From: Cupriavidus basilensis OR16
GTDB lineage: Bacteria > Pseudomonadota > Gammaproteobacteria > Burkholderiales > Burkholderiaceae
Reading direction: 5' to 3'
DNA length: 64,000 bases
Assembly: GCF_000243095.1 (NCBI RefSeq)
Contig: NZ_AHJE01000029.1
Span: 61,181 to 125,180 of the forward strand
Translations under genes and position numbers: made by a program
The notes under the pieces: model-generated
What the model was told of the DNA's origin: nothing
Database searches by the model: none
The model's input: the letters and a program-made list of their open reading frames with translations, nothing else
Shown here: positions 46,788-61,960 of the stretch, one piece after another
How the letters are laid out: each line of letters opens with the position of its first letter
Numbering within the stretch: position 1 is the stretch's first letter

Positions 46788-47819
46788 TCAAAGGAATGTT
46801 TCAGCGATATCGATCGAGGAGCGCTGGCCGAGTGCGTCGAAGTTTGCCGCGAGCCAGGCGTCGGCCCGCTCGCGCCCGAGTGTGAACATGCCGCGCAGGA
46901 AGGCCCAGTCCGCGTTGAACTTGCTGGCCGCGCCCAGCCGCGCCATCTCGGCTTCGGCATCGATGCTGTGGATCAGCATGCGGCGGTAGTGCGCCGGGTC
47001 GAGCGCGCCTTCATCGATCAGCCGGGTGATGAACTCGATGGCGCGCATCTCGCGCATCAACGAGGAGTTGAAGCTGAGCGTGTTGATCCGGTCCAGGATT
47101 TCGCGTGCCGAGGTCGGCACCTGGGGAATGTGGATCGGGTTGAGGCGGATGATCAGCACATCGCGGCTGTCGGTCTCATAGATCAACGGATAGATCGGCG
47201 GATTGCCCATGTAGCCGCCGTCCCAGTAGTACTCGCCGTCGATCTCCACGGCCTGGAACAGCGCTGGCAGGCAGGCCGAGGCCATCACGGCCTTGGCGCA
47301 GACCTCGGCCGTGCTGAACACGCGGATGCGCCCGCGCAGCACATTGGTCGCGCACAGGAACAGCTTGACGCTCTTGCTGTGCCGCAACACCTCGAAATCG
47401 ATGGTCTCATCCAGGATGTTCTGCAGCGGGTTGAGGTTGCACGGGTTCAGCTGGTAAGGCGAATAGAAGCGCGTGAGATGGTCGAACATCATCCAAGCCG
47501 GCGACATCTCCATATGGCCGCCGCCCATCAGCTTGTCCAGCCAGGTGGGTTGCAAGGGGCTCAATTTCGCGCAGTCCGAGACCTTGCGCCAGCACGTCTC
47601 GAGCGCCTGGCGCGCGCCTTCCGGCCCGCCGCTTGCGAGGCCATAGGCGAGCACGGTGGCATTGACCGCGCCGGCGCTGGTGCCGCTGATGCCATCGATC
47701 CCGATGCGCTTGTCCTCCAGCAGCCGGTCCAGCACGCCCCAGCTGAATGCCCCGTGCGTGCCGCCCCCTTGCAACGCGATATTGATGCGGCGAATCGCGG
47801 GGAGTTGATTGGCTTGCAT
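46788..47819 (-). CDS. patatin-like phospholipase
   Basis: A 343-residue patatin-family acyl hydrolase with the Ser-Asp dyad: oxyanion loop INIALQGGGTHGAFSWGVLD, nucleophile Ser48 in GISGTSAGAVNATVLA, and Asp200 in EYYWDGGYMGNPPIYPLIYE. No signal peptide, so it acts in the cytosol or is exported otherwise. It likely deacylates phospholipids or polyhydroxyalkanoate-associated lipids. Same strand as, and 74 nt before, the cyclase-FHA gene; co-regulation is possible. Confidence 0.93.
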   Translation of the reverse strand: MQANQLPAIRRINIALQGGGTHGAFSWGVLDRLLEDKRIGIDGISGTSAGAVNATVLAYGLASGGPEGARQALETCWRKVSDCAKLSPLQPTWLDKLMGGGHMEMSPAWMMFDHLTRFYSPYQLNPCNLNPLQNILDETIDFEVLRHSKSVKLFLCATNVLRGRIRVFSTAEVCAKAVMASACLPALFQAVEIDGEYYWDGGYMGNPPIYPLIYETDSRDVLIIRLNPIHIPQVPTSAREILDRINTLSFNSSLMREMRAIEFITRLIDEGALDPAHYRRMLIHSIDAEAEMARLGAASKFNADWAFLRGMFTLGRERADAWLAANFDALGQRSSIDIAETFL

Positions 47820-48383
47820 GGTGGCCTCCGGTTTCTGTGCCTCTGCGCCTCGGTACCGCAGTCCTTCCGTGTTGGAGAGCGGCTCCGGCTGAGCGAGCGT
47901 GGAACACCTTCGTATGGTAGATGCGGGGGCGCGCCAGCGGGGCATGCAGGAAGGCGCGGGCGTCATAGCGGACATCGCGCAGCCCGGGCAGTTAGGACGG
48001 CGCGCTTGCGTCCGGTCCAATCCGCGGTGGCGTCATCGCTAGAGCCTTCCGCCGGATGCCCGCCGATCAAGTGGCCCATTGCGCATAACCATGCATCCAG
48101 GCCAAGAGATGCAGCCCGATTGCGCGATGCGCGCCGACCAATTGCCGGCCAATCGCCGGCCCATCGGCCGCACTTGCGGCGCACCCCCAATGCACATTGA
48201 CACCGTTTAAATCACAAACAAAAGCTTTCAGCACGCATGCCAAGTGGCGGCAGTGATAATGGCCCACGCCGAATCTGCGCGGTGCCCGCAGGGAAGGATC
48301 GCGGGCCGACGCCCGCGCCACGATCCCGTTGCGCCGGCACCCCGTGGACCCTGTGATTCCTCTCTGACAGCCGCCGCTGCTCC
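47820..48383. other. 564-bp gene-free region upstream of the aspT module
   Basis: No frame with family resemblance or a ribosome-binding site. The right half contains an AT-rich patch (TTTAAATCACAAACAAAAGC, 48208-48227) that probably holds the promoter of the aspT-aspT-asd operon, and several short GC-rich inverted repeats around 48140-48180 (GCCGGCCAATCGCCGGCCC). The left part is the leader of the patatin gene. Confidence 0.4.
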
Positions 48384-49951
48384 ATGGAAACCATTGTCCA
48401 CCTGTTAGCCACGCAACCCGAGATTGCCCTGTTCCTGGCGCTGGCCGTGGGGCACGCCGTGGGCGCGGTCAAGGTGGGGCCGTTCCAGTTCGGCGGCATC
48501 TGCGGCACGCTGATTGCCGCGCTGGTGATCGGCCAGAGCGGGGCGCGCATCGACACCGATGTGCGCAACGTCTTCTTCGCCTTGTTTATCTTCGCGCTGG
48601 GCTTCACCGGCGGCCCGCAATTCTTTGCCAACGTGGCGCGCAGCTGGCGCATCGGCCTGCTGTCGGTCGTCGAGGTCGCCGTGGTGCTGGCGCTGATGGC
48701 GCTGGCGGTGGTGGTGTTGAACCTGGACCAGGGCACCGCGGCGGGCTTGCTGGCCGGGGGTTCACCAGCCAGCTGGCGCCACTGCTATTGCGCATCAACC
48801 TGCGCGAGTCGGCCGCGGCGCTGTGGCATCGGCTCGGTGGCGAGTCCGATATGGGCGAGCGCCAGTACAGCGCGCTGCCGCGCCTGGTGGGACGCGTGAT
48901 CGAGGTACGGACCGCCGCGGGCCAGACTGTGCTGGCGGCCGAGCAGGCGGTGGCGCTGGGCGTCACCATCCGGCGTATCCGGCGCGACGGCCATACCTTC
49001 AAGCCATCGCCCGACGAATTGCTGCGGGCCGGCGACGTGGTGCTGGCGTATGGACGGCGCGACGCCATGGTGCCCTTCATGCAGGCGGTGGGCATCGAGC
49101 TGCCCGAGGCGCCGGAAGCCGCGGGCGAAGCCAGCATGGACCTGGTGGCGCAAACCGAGCAGGACGTGTTGCTGACACGCCGCGAGGCGAGCGGCCAGAC
49201 GCTGTCCGCGCTGCGCCGCATGGCGGATGTGGGCATGGGGCGCGGCGTGTACATCGACGCCATCCGGCGCATGGAGCGGCCAATCCCGCCGTTGCCAAAC
49301 ACGGTGCTCGAGCGTGGCGATGTGGTGAGCCTGAGCGGCCCATCCGAAGCCGTGGAACGGGTGGTGCCGGAGCTGGGCTATCGGGTCGTGCCCACCATCA
49401 AGACGGATTTTGTGTTTCTCGGCATCGGCGTGCTGCTGGGCATGTTGCTGGGCAGCCTGAGGCTGAAGGTTGGCGGCGCGGAGCTGACGCTGGGCACCGG
49501 TGGCGGCTGCCTGGTGGCGGGCCTGGCCTTCGGCTGGCTGCGCGCGCGGGTGCCGCTGATGGGCTCGCTGCCGTCGCCGGCGGCGGAGATCCTGAAGGAT
49601 TTCGGGCTGGCCACGTTCATCGCGGCGGTGGGCCTGTCGGCCGGACCGGACGCGATCAAGCTGGTGAAGACCTATGGCCTGGCGCTGCCGGTTGCCGGCA
49701 TCTTGATTTCGATCGTGCCGGCCGCGTTGTCGCTGCTGATCGGCCACTGGTGGCTGAAGATCGAAGCCCCGATCCTGCTTGGCGCGGTCGCCGGCCAGCA
49801 ATGCAGCACGCCGGCGATCATGGCGCTGACCAATGCGGCGGGCAACAGCACGCCGGTGATCGGCTACACCATCACCTATGCCATCTCGAACGTGCTGCTG
49901 CCGTTGATGGGGCCGATCGCGGTCGCCGTGGCCGGCGCGCTGGCGCACTGA
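48384..49951 (+). pseudogene. first AspT-type aspartate:alanine antiporter, internal deletion
   Basis: Residues 1-124 read the N-terminal membrane half of an AspT antiporter (METIVHLLATQPEIALFLAL, FGGICGTLIAALVIGQSGA, GTAAGLLAGG). At 48755-48762 LAGG is joined to FTSQLAPLLLRINLRESAAA in another frame; the intact paralogue at 50073 has about 55 extra residues at this point (GMTQSAIIGTAGDAITKLGL and beyond). The rest, two TrkA-C-like domains and the C-terminal membrane half to AVAGALAH, is open. Deletion plus frameshift abolish a full-length product. First gene of the aspartate module. Confidence 0.82.
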
Positions 49952-50014
49952 TCGCGCACGGCCCGCGGGCGGCATCGGTTCCCGCCCAGCGCGCGCTGCC
50001 GACACCCCTTACCT

Positions 50015-50054
50015 GATTCATTAGTTCATTGATTCACCGATTCATCGATTCATC
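50015..50054. repeat. degenerate GATTCAT tandem repeat
   Basis: About five to six copies of a GATTCAT/GATTCACC-like 8-bp unit (GATTCATTAGTTCATT..., CGATTCATCGATTCATC) lie just upstream of the second aspT. Possible slippage site or mRNA spacer. Confidence 0.6.
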
Positions 50055-50072
50055 AAGCAGCAGGAGCAAACT

Positions 50073-53497
<3,425 letters not shown>

Positions 53498-53514
53498 GCC
53501 GTCAGCTCGCGGTG

Positions 53515-53554
53515 GGCCGATGCCGGCATCGTCCGGCCTCGGCCCGCATCGGCC
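53515..53554 (+). terminator. hairpin downstream of the aspartate operon
   Basis: GGCCGATGC and GCATCGGCC are exact complements separated by 22 GC-rich nt, starting 17 nt after the asd stop codon. No T-run is present; Rho-dependent or weak termination. Confidence 0.4.
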
Positions 53555-53617
53555 TGACACGCGCTCGCGCGCACGGCTCTGGTATGGTGGGCGATCCGCC
53601 GTCAGCCGCCTAGCCGC

Positions 53618-55114
53618 ATGCCTCCCACTGTCCTTCCCGCATCCTGGGTTGGCCCGCTCCAGGGCGCCATGCCCGTGGACATGTCCTGGTTGTGGCCATC
53701 GATCTTCACGCTGGCGGAATGGGCGATCCGCCTGGCCATGCTGGTCTACGTGCCGCAGCGCCGCGCGCCCGCGGCAGCGCGCACCTGGCTGCTGCTGATC
53801 TTCTTCCTGCCGTGGGTGGGGCTGCTGCTCTATGCGCTGTTCGGCCGCATCTACTACCCCAAGTCGCGCCGGCTCAAGCTGGCCCGCATCAACCAAGGCA
53901 TCGCCAACGTCCGTGACCGGGTGGCGCGCTTCGCGCCATTGCAGCCGCTGCCCGCCGCCGTGGCCGCCGACGCGGCCGGCCTGATCGAGCGGCTTGGCTC
54001 CTACGCGCCGATGCGCGGCAATGCCGTGACGCTGCTCGACGACTATGACGCGACGGTCGCCGCGATGATTGCCGATATCGACGGCGCCAGGCGCCAAGTC
54101 CATCTGCTGGTCTATATCTACGCTGCGGACGCAACCGCCCGCGCCTTTACCGACGCCCTGCTGCGGGCCAGCGCGCGCGGCGTGCGCTGCCGCCTGCTGG
54201 TGGACGCGCTGGGCGCGCGCGCTGGCTGGCGCATGTTTGCCGACACGCTGCGCGACGGCGGCGTGGAGGTGGTGCAGGCCCTGCCCATGCGCTCGCTGAT
54301 GGCCGTGCTCAAAGGCAAGAGCGCGCGCTTCGACCTGCGCAATCACCGCAAGATCATGGTGGTGGACGGCAGCATTGGCTACATCGGCTCGCAAAACGTG
54401 ATCGATGCCGAGTCGATGCCTGGGCTGCCCAATGAAGAACTGGTGGCGCGCGTGACCGGGCCCGTGGTGGCGGAGTTGCAAGCGGTGTTCCTGGCCGACC
54501 GCTACCTGGAAACCGGCGACGGCAACTTCGATCTCGGCAGCTTCCCGCCCATGGAGGCACAAGGCCCGCACATCGCGCAGATGCTGCCCAGCGGGCCGGG
54601 CTACGGCACACAGAACGCGCAGATGGCGCTGATCAGCATGATCCACCGCGCGCGCAGCGAAGTGGTCATCACCACGCCCTACTTCGTGCCGGACGAATCC
54701 TTCCTGCAAGCGCTGCACCTGGCCTGCTACCGTGGCGTGGCGGTGCACCTGGTGTTGTCGCAACGGATCGACCAGCGCTTCACGCAGGCCGCGCAGGAGG
54801 CTTACTTCGGCGTGCTGCTGGACTCGGGGGTGCAAATCCACTTGTACCGCCCCGCTTTCCTGCATGCCAAGCATGTCACCATTGACGATGAAGTTGCCAT
54901 GGTGGGCTCAACCAATATGGATATCCGCTCGTTCGCGCTCAATGCGGAGGCCGCGCTGGTGATCTATGACCGTGACGTGGTGGCGCGCATGCGGCGGATT
55001 CAGCAGCGGTATCTGGCTAATAGTGAGACGGTAGTGCGGGCGGTTTGGCAGCGGCGGCCGCTGCATACGCGGACTTGGCAGAATCTTTGCCGGTTGGCGG
55101 ATTCGTTGCTGTAG
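53618..55114 (+). CDS. cls: cardiolipin synthase
   Basis: A 498-residue PLD-superfamily enzyme: two N-terminal membrane helices (residues ~25-75, LLLIFFLPWVGLLLYALFGR), then two HKD motifs, NHRKIMVVDGSIGYIGSQN (His243, Lys245, Asp250) and LHAKHVTIDDEVAMVGSTN (about residues 415-425). It condenses phosphatidylglycerol into cardiolipin at the inner membrane. The start could also be Met18 (53669). Its stop codon is followed at once by a GGAA microsatellite. Confidence 0.94.
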   Translation: MPPTVLPASWVGPLQGAMPVDMSWLWPSIFTLAEWAIRLAMLVYVPQRRAPAAARTWLLLIFFLPWVGLLLYALFGRIYYPKSRRLKLARINQGIANVRDRVARFAPLQPLPAAVAADAAGLIERLGSYAPMRGNAVTLLDDYDATVAAMIADIDGARRQVHLLVYIYAADATARAFTDALLRASARGVRCRLLVDALGARAGWRMFADTLRDGGVEVVQALPMRSLMAVLKGKSARFDLRNHRKIMVVDGSIGYIGSQNVIDAESMPGLPNEELVARVTGPVVAELQAVFLADRYLETGDGNFDLGSFPPMEAQGPHIAQMLPSGPGYGTQNAQMALISMIHRARSEVVITTPYFVPDESFLQALHLACYRGVAVHLVLSQRIDQRFTQAAQEAYFGVLLDSGVQIHLYRPAFLHAKHVTIDDEVAMVGSTNMDIRSFALNAEAALVIYDRDVVARMRRIQQRYLANSETVVRAVWQRRPLHTRTWQNLCRLADSLL

Positions 55115-55120
55115 GGAGGG

Positions 55121-55175
55121 AGGAAGGAAGGAAGGAAGGAAGGAAGGAAGGAAGGAAGGAAGGAAGGAAGGAAGG
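55121..55175. repeat. (AGGA)n microsatellite, about 13-14 copies
   Basis: An uninterrupted tetranucleotide run begins 6 nt after the cls stop. On the plus strand it is pure purine. It lies in the 3' region of cls and next to the large palindrome; copy number is expected to vary between isolates. Confidence 0.95.
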
Positions 55176-55209
55176 GAGATGCGACACGTGGCTATGGGGT
55201 GCGTCTTTT

Positions 55210-55993
55210 GCCCCGCTAACGCGGGCGTAGCTCTGTGGGCGGGGTTTTTGTTCTTCTAGCTGCTGGCGCGGCTGTACGGTGTTGGCCGTTTTGGAACGTG
55301 TGGGATGTCACTTCTCTTTACTCGTAAAGAGAAGTAACCAAGAGAAAGCGATCCTTGCAGGAGGCTGGCATGGCGTCATTGGGCACCCCAATGGTTTCGT
55401 CGTACGGCCCTGGGTTCTAATGGACTCGTGCCGTAACCAGTTCAGAGCACCACGACCCGGCCGATGCCCAGGGATTCGTGGTGGTCCCCCCGGTAGCGGC
55501 CACCACGAACTTCAAGCCGTCTGTCGCTCGCGGGGTGACCGGCCACGAAGTTGCAAGCGTTCCGTTCGTCGTGGGCGCGGTGGCACCGGATTGATTGGCC
55601 GATGAATTTCGTCACCGCGCCCACCCCACCACGAAACCATCACAGCATGATGTGTCGTGACACACCGAACCGGTAACGGCAGATGTGCGAACGGGCAAGG
55701 ATTCCGCTACCGTGGGCCCCACCACGAATCCCCGACAGCAGCAGAATCGTGGTGGTCTGAATTGGTAACGGCACGAGTTCATTAAAACCCGGGGCCTGAC
55801 GACGAAACCACCGGGCTACGCAACCCCGACAAGCCAGCCTCCTGCAAGGATCGCTTTCTTTTGGTTACTTTTCTTTACGAGTAAAGAAAAGTGACATCTC
55901 ACACGTTCCAAAACGGCCAACACCGTACAGCCGCGACAGCAGCTAGAAGCATCAAAACCCTGCCCCCAAGTGACACCCCCGCGTCAGCGGGGC
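55210..55993. repeat. 784-bp imperfect palindrome of two inverted intergenic elements
   Basis: The two halves are inverted copies for nearly their full length. Left GCCCCGCTAACGCGGGCGT matches the complement of the right end; CTTCTAGCTGCTGGCGCGGC, TTGGCCGTTTTGGAACGTGT, GATCCTTGCAGGAGGCTGGC and GGTTTCGTCGT recur inverted, as do ACTCGTGCCGT and GATTCGTGGTGG nearer the centre. The axis is near 55600, where GTGGGCGCGGTG/CACCGCGCCCAC forms a 12-bp stem. Each half contains its own small palindrome (55311-55334 and 55868-55891, CTTCTCTTTACTCG-type). No open frame of note. Confidence 0.9.
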
Positions 55994-56001
55994 CAGCAAC
56001 C

Positions 56002-56817
56002 TTACCGCGCTTCCACGTACCCCAACACCGTCTCCAGCATCGTCTTCAGCGTAGGCTGGATACGCGTAGCCAGCGCTTCGTCGTAGGCGAAGGGATAGGT
56101 CTCGCTCATATAGGCCGACTGCGTCAGCTCCAGCTGCACGGCTTGCACGCCCTGCGCCGGCACCCCGTACTGCCGCGTGATATAGCCACCCTTGAAGCGC
56201 CCGTTAAGCACCGAGGTATAGCCAGGCAACGCGCCAGCGATATCCAGCAGCTGGTTGGCCAGCGCGGCGTCACAGCTAGCGCCATTGGCGGTGCCGAGGT
56301 TGAAGTCGGTCAGCTTGCCCTCGAAGAAGCGCGGCAGCACCGAGCGGATCGAGTGCGCGTCCCACAGCGCCACGGTGCCGTGCTCGGCACGCAAGCGGGC
56401 CAGTTCCGCGGCGAGCGCGCCGTGGTACGGGTGCCAGATGGCATCGCGGCGCGCGGCGATTTCGTCGTCGGCGGGCAGGCTGCTGCCGTCGGCGTAGATC
56501 GGCGTCTTGTCGAAGGTATCGACCGGGCACAGGCCGGTGGTGTCCTGGCCGGGGTAGAGATTGGCGTTGTCGGGCGGGCGGTTCAGGTCCACCACGTAGC
56601 GCGAGTGGGTGGCCACCAGGATGGAGGCGCCGAGTTCGCGCGCGAAATCGTACAGGCGCTCCAGGTGCCAGTCGGTATCGGGCACGGTGCGCGCCTCGGC
56701 GGTCAGCCGATCGGACACGGAGGCCGGCAGGTGGGTGCCCACATGCGGCATCGACACCAGCAGCGGGCGCGTGCCGCGATGCAGGGTGAAAGCGGGGGTA
56801 TCGGTCGAGAAGGCCAT
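56002..56817 (-). CDS. hutG: N-formylglutamate deformylase
   Basis: A 271-residue metal-dependent amidohydrolase (FGase family): LLVSMPHVGTHLPASVSDRL, DTDWHLERLYDFARELGASI, YVVDLNRPPDNANLYPGQDT, WDAHSIRSVLPRFFEGKLTD and GYITRQYG. It releases formate from N-formylglutamate, last step of the five-step hut pathway used here. Start 56817 matches the family; the longer frame is intercistronic. Last gene of the hut operon, 125 nt after hutF behind a hairpin. Confidence 0.95.
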   Translation of the reverse strand: MAFSTDTPAFTLHRGTRPLLVSMPHVGTHLPASVSDRLTAEARTVPDTDWHLERLYDFARELGASILVATHSRYVVDLNRPPDNANLYPGQDTTGLCPVDTFDKTPIYADGSSLPADDEIAARRDAIWHPYHGALAAELARLRAEHGTVALWDAHSIRSVLPRFFEGKLTDFNLGTANGASCDAALANQLLDIAGALPGYTSVLNGRFKGGYITRQYGVPAQGVQAVQLELTQSAYMSETYPFAYDEALATRIQPTLKTMLETVLGYVEAR

Positions 56818-56871
56818 GTTTTCTTGTTTGCTACTTTGCAACGTAAAGGCGCAGGTGCGAATCGATGCGGC

Positions 56872-56914
56872 CCTGATGCTTGTCAAAGGCTTGTAGGTAG
56901 CCTCAAGCATCAGG
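56872..56914 (-). ncRNA. intercistronic mRNA hairpin between hutF and hutG
   Basis: On the minus strand CCTGATGCTTG and CAAGCATCAGG are exact 11-bp complements; the loop contains a second stem AGGCT/AGCCT. No T-run follows, so it is more likely an mRNA-processing or stability element than a terminator. Confidence 0.5.
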
Positions 56915-56942
56915 CCCGCATGGTGCGCCGGGATTCAGTCAT

Positions 56943-58343
56943 TCATTCAGTCAGCAGGCTTGCGCGCGCGGCGGCAAAGCGCTTGCCGGCGTCGGCCTGC
57001 AATGCGTGCGTACCAAGCTGCACGCGCGTGCGGCCCGCCGTGCGGACTTCCGCTAGTGTCTCATGCCCATGGTTGGTGAACACATGGACCGCCAGCGCCT
57101 GGCTGCCGGACAAGCCCGAGAGCGCGGGATGCGCGCCGTCCAGCACGACGAAATCCGCCTGCTGCCCGACGGCAAGCGCGCCGATAGCCCGGCCCGACGC
57201 GCGCGCTCCGCCAAAGGCGGCATCGAGGTACAGGCGATCCGCCACCTGCTTGTGCGCGTCCGATGCCAGCACGTTGCGCTTTTGCAGTGCCAGGCGCTGG
57301 CCGTACTCGAACAGCCTCAGCTCTTCGGCCACGCTGATGCTGGCATGGCTGTCCGAGCCAATGCCCCAGACGCCGCCCTGCCCCAGGTAGGGCTCGGCAT
57401 CGAAGACCCCGTCGCCCAGGTTGGCCTCGGTGGTCGGGCAGATGCCGGCCACCGCGCCGCTATGCGCCAGCCGCCGGCGTTCGTCCCAGTCCAGGTGCGT
57501 GGCATGCACCAGGCACCAGCGCGCATCCACCTCGGCATGGTCGAGCAGCCACGCCACCGGGCGCGTGCCCGTGAGCGTGATGCACTCGTCCACCTCGCGC
57601 TGCTGCTCCGCGATGTGGATGTGCACGGGCGCTTTTGCGTCCAGCGCGTGCAGGCCCGCCACGGCGTCGGCGAGGCTCTGCGGCGGCACCGCGCGCAGCG
57701 AGTGCGGGGCAAGCCCCAGGCGGGCCTGGCCATGGCATTGCGGGGCCAGCCGGCCAAGCAAGGCGAGCATGGCGTCCGTTTCATGCAGGAAGCGGCGCTG
57801 ATCGGGCACCGCGGGCTTGCCGCCGAAGCCGGCCGTCTGGTACAGCACCGGCAACAGCGTGATGCCGATGCCGGCGGTCCGCGCGGCGCGCAGCAGGCGC
57901 AGCGACATCTCGGCGGGGTCGGCGTAAGGCTTGCCGTCCGTGTCGTGATGCACGTAATGGAATTCGCAAACGCTGGTGTAGCCGGCGCGCAGCATCTCGA
58001 TATAGAGCTGCGTGGCGATGGCCTCAAGCGTATCGGGCGAGAGCCGCAGCGCGAAGCGGTACATCAGCTTGCGCCAGCTCCAGAAGGAATCGCTCTCCTG
58101 GCCGTCGGCCAGCGTCTCGCTGCGGGTTTCGGTCAGGCCGGCAAAGCCACGCTGGAAGGCATGCGAGTGCAGGTTGGGCATGCCCGGCAGCAGCGGCCCG
58201 GCCGCGCGCGGCACGCCCTGCCCGGCTATCGCGCCGGCCTGCACCGCGGTGAATGCGCCGGCGCCGTCCCAAGCCAGCAGCACATCGCTGGCCCAGCCCG
58301 TGGGCAGCAGCGCCTGCGCGGCGAACAGGGTTCCGGCGCTCAT
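56943..58343 (-). CDS. hutF: formimidoylglutamate deiminase
   Basis: A 466-residue amidohydrolase-fold enzyme: metal ligands in [55 protein letters not shown] and [20 protein letters not shown]. It converts N-formimino-glutamate to N-formylglutamate and ammonia, marking the five-step route that also needs HutG. Its ATG overlaps the hutI stop (ATGA). The longer frame to 59009 is only an overlap with hutI. Confidence 0.95.
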   Translation of the reverse strand: MSAGTLFAAQALLPTGWASDVLLAWDGAGAFTAVQAGAIAGQGVPRAAGPLLPGMPNLHSHAFQRGFAGLTETRSETLADGQESDSFWSWRKLMYRFALRLSPDTLEAIATQLYIEMLRAGYTSVCEFHYVHHDTDGKPYADPAEMSLRLLRAARTAGIGITLLPVLYQTAGFGGKPAVPDQRRFLHETDAMLALLGRLAPQCHGQARLGLAPHSLRAVPPQSLADAVAGLHALDAKAPVHIHIAEQQREVDECITLTGTRPVAWLLDHAEVDARWCLVHATHLDWDERRRLAHSGAVAGICPTTEANLGDGVFDAEPYLGQGGVWGIGSDSHASISVAEELRLFEYGQRLALQKRNVLASDAHKQVADRLYLDAAFGGARASGRAIGALAVGQQADFVVLDGAHPALSGLSGSQALAVHVFTNHGHETLAEVRTAGRTRVQLGTHALQADAGKRFAAARASLLTE

Positions 58344-59616
58344 GGCTGCACGCCTTGCGCTGGCGTGGCGGCGGGATGGACCTTGCCCTGCCGCACCACG
58401 GCGGTGGCGGGATTGCGCCCGAACCAGTAGGCCAGCTCGGCCGGCGAATCGACCTGCCACAGCACGAAATCGGCGGTGCGTCCGGCGGCCAGCAGGCCGT
58501 GCCGGTCGGCCGCGCCCAGCGCGCGCGCGGCGTGCGTGGTGACGCCTGCCAGCACTTCGGGCACGGTCAGCCTGAACAGGGTGCACGCCATATTCATCAT
58601 CAGCAGCAGCGAAGTGACGGGTGACGTGCCGGGATTGTGATCGGTGGAGATCGCCATTGGCACGCCATGCTGGCGCAGCAGCGCGACCGGCGGCAGGTTG
58701 GTGTCGCGCAGGAAATAGTAGGCACCCGGCAGCAGGACAGCCACCGTGCCGGACTCGGCCATCGCCATCACGCCAGCTTCGTCGAGATGCTCCAGGTGAT
58801 CGGCCGACAGCGCGCGGTAGCGCGCGGCCAGCGCGCTGCCGCCCAGGTTGCTGAGCTGCTCGGCGTGCAGCTTGACGCGCAGGCCAAGGCGCTCGGCCGC
58901 CTGGAACACACGCTCGGTCTGCGCCAGGCTGAAGCCGACGGATTCGCAGAAGGCGTCCACCGCATCGATGAGACCCTCCTCGGCCAGCGCAGGCATCATG
59001 GTGTCGCACACCAGCGTGATGTAGTCGTCGGCGCGGCCCGCGTATTCCGGCGGCAGCGCGTGCGCGCCGAGGAAGGTGGTGCGCACCGTCACGCCGAAGG
59101 CCTCGCCCAGGCGGCGCGCCACGCGCAGCTGCTTGCGCTCGCTGGCGAGATCCAAGCCGTAGCCGGACTTGATCTCCAGGGCGGTCACGCCCTCGGCCAG
59201 CAGCGGCGCGAGACGCGCGGCGGCCAGCGCGAACAACGTGTCTTCATCGGCGGCGCGGGTGGCGCGCACGGTGGAGACGATGCCGCCGCCGGCGCGTGCG
59301 ATTTCCTCATAGCCTGCGCCGGCCAGGCGCATGGCGAATTCATCGGCGCGCTGGCCGCCATACACCAGGTGGGTGTGGCAATCGACCAAGCCCGGCGTGA
59401 TCCAGGCGTTGCCGCCGTCGTGGCGCGGCAGCGCTGCGTACGCTTGCGGCAGTTCGGCCTGCGTGCCGAGCCAGGCGATGCGGCCTTGCTGCACGACCAA
59501 CGCGGCGTCACGGATTGCGCTGGCGGGATCGCAGTCGGGCAACAGGTGGCAGCGATGCCAGACGCCGTCGGCGGACGGGACGAAGGGGTGGCGGCCTGCG
59601 CCGGATTCAGGTTCAT
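58340..59616 (-). CDS. hutI: imidazolonepropionase, start region frameshifted by one base
   Basis: An amidohydrolase of about 425 residues: [20 protein letters not shown] (metal HxH), [28 protein letters not shown] and [20 protein letters not shown]. It opens imidazolone-propionate. The natural start is ATG 59616, which overlaps the hutD stop (TAATG), but its frame ([10 protein letters not shown]) differs from that of [15 protein letters not shown]. One extra C in the CCCC run at 59585-59588 would join them ([13 protein letters not shown]). As read, only an internal TTG at 59542 could start the enzyme. Confidence 0.88.
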
Positions 59617-60220
59617 TACGGGTTCTCCAACTCCAGTTCCAGGGTGACGCACAGGCAAAGCGCCGGCTCCGACATCGCCTGCAGGCGATACGGCACCGCT
59701 ACGCCTTCGGCAAACAGCATGCCGTCGTCGCTCGCCAGCACGGCTTGCCCGCCCTGACCAGCGACGCCGTGGCGCCATGCCCCTTCAACCACAAACAACA
59801 GCACGATGGGCGCACCGGGCGCAATCGTGAACTCGTCGCGCGCGGCGACCACGCTCGCGCGGCACTGGCCGCGCCGCGTCATCACATTGAAGTCGCGCGT
59901 GGCGCCATCCAGCAGCGTGGCCTGCACGCCGCGCTCGCCGGCAAAGGCAAAGGGCTCGCCGACGGTATCGAGGCGATGATCGAAGCTGTCATCGTCGGCC
60001 AGCAGGCGCACACCCTCGCCGTCCAGCAGCACGATCTGGCGATCGATGCCGGGGAAGGCGGAGAACGGACCATCGGCGGCGATATCGGCCACGCTCACGC
60101 GCCACAGGAATGCGTCCATGCCGGCGCCCGGCGGCCACACCGCGATCTCGCGGGTGACGCCGCCGCCGTTCTTCCAGGGCTGCGCGGCCAGCGCGCCGAG
60201 CGAGAAGCGTTCGACGCCGT

Positions 60221-60224
<4 letters not shown>
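59616..60224 (-). CDS. hutD: HutD family protein
   Basis: A 202-residue bicupin-like HutD/Ves protein: [60 protein letters not shown] and [15 protein letters not shown]. It is not enzymatic in the pathway; family members are thought to limit hut expression or metabolite levels. Its start overlaps the hutU stop by ATGA and its stop overlaps the hutI start by TAATG, so translation is coupled on both sides. Confidence 0.94.
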
Positions 60225-61942
<1,718 letters not shown>

Positions 61943-61960
61943 GTGGGGTTCTCCTGCCTG

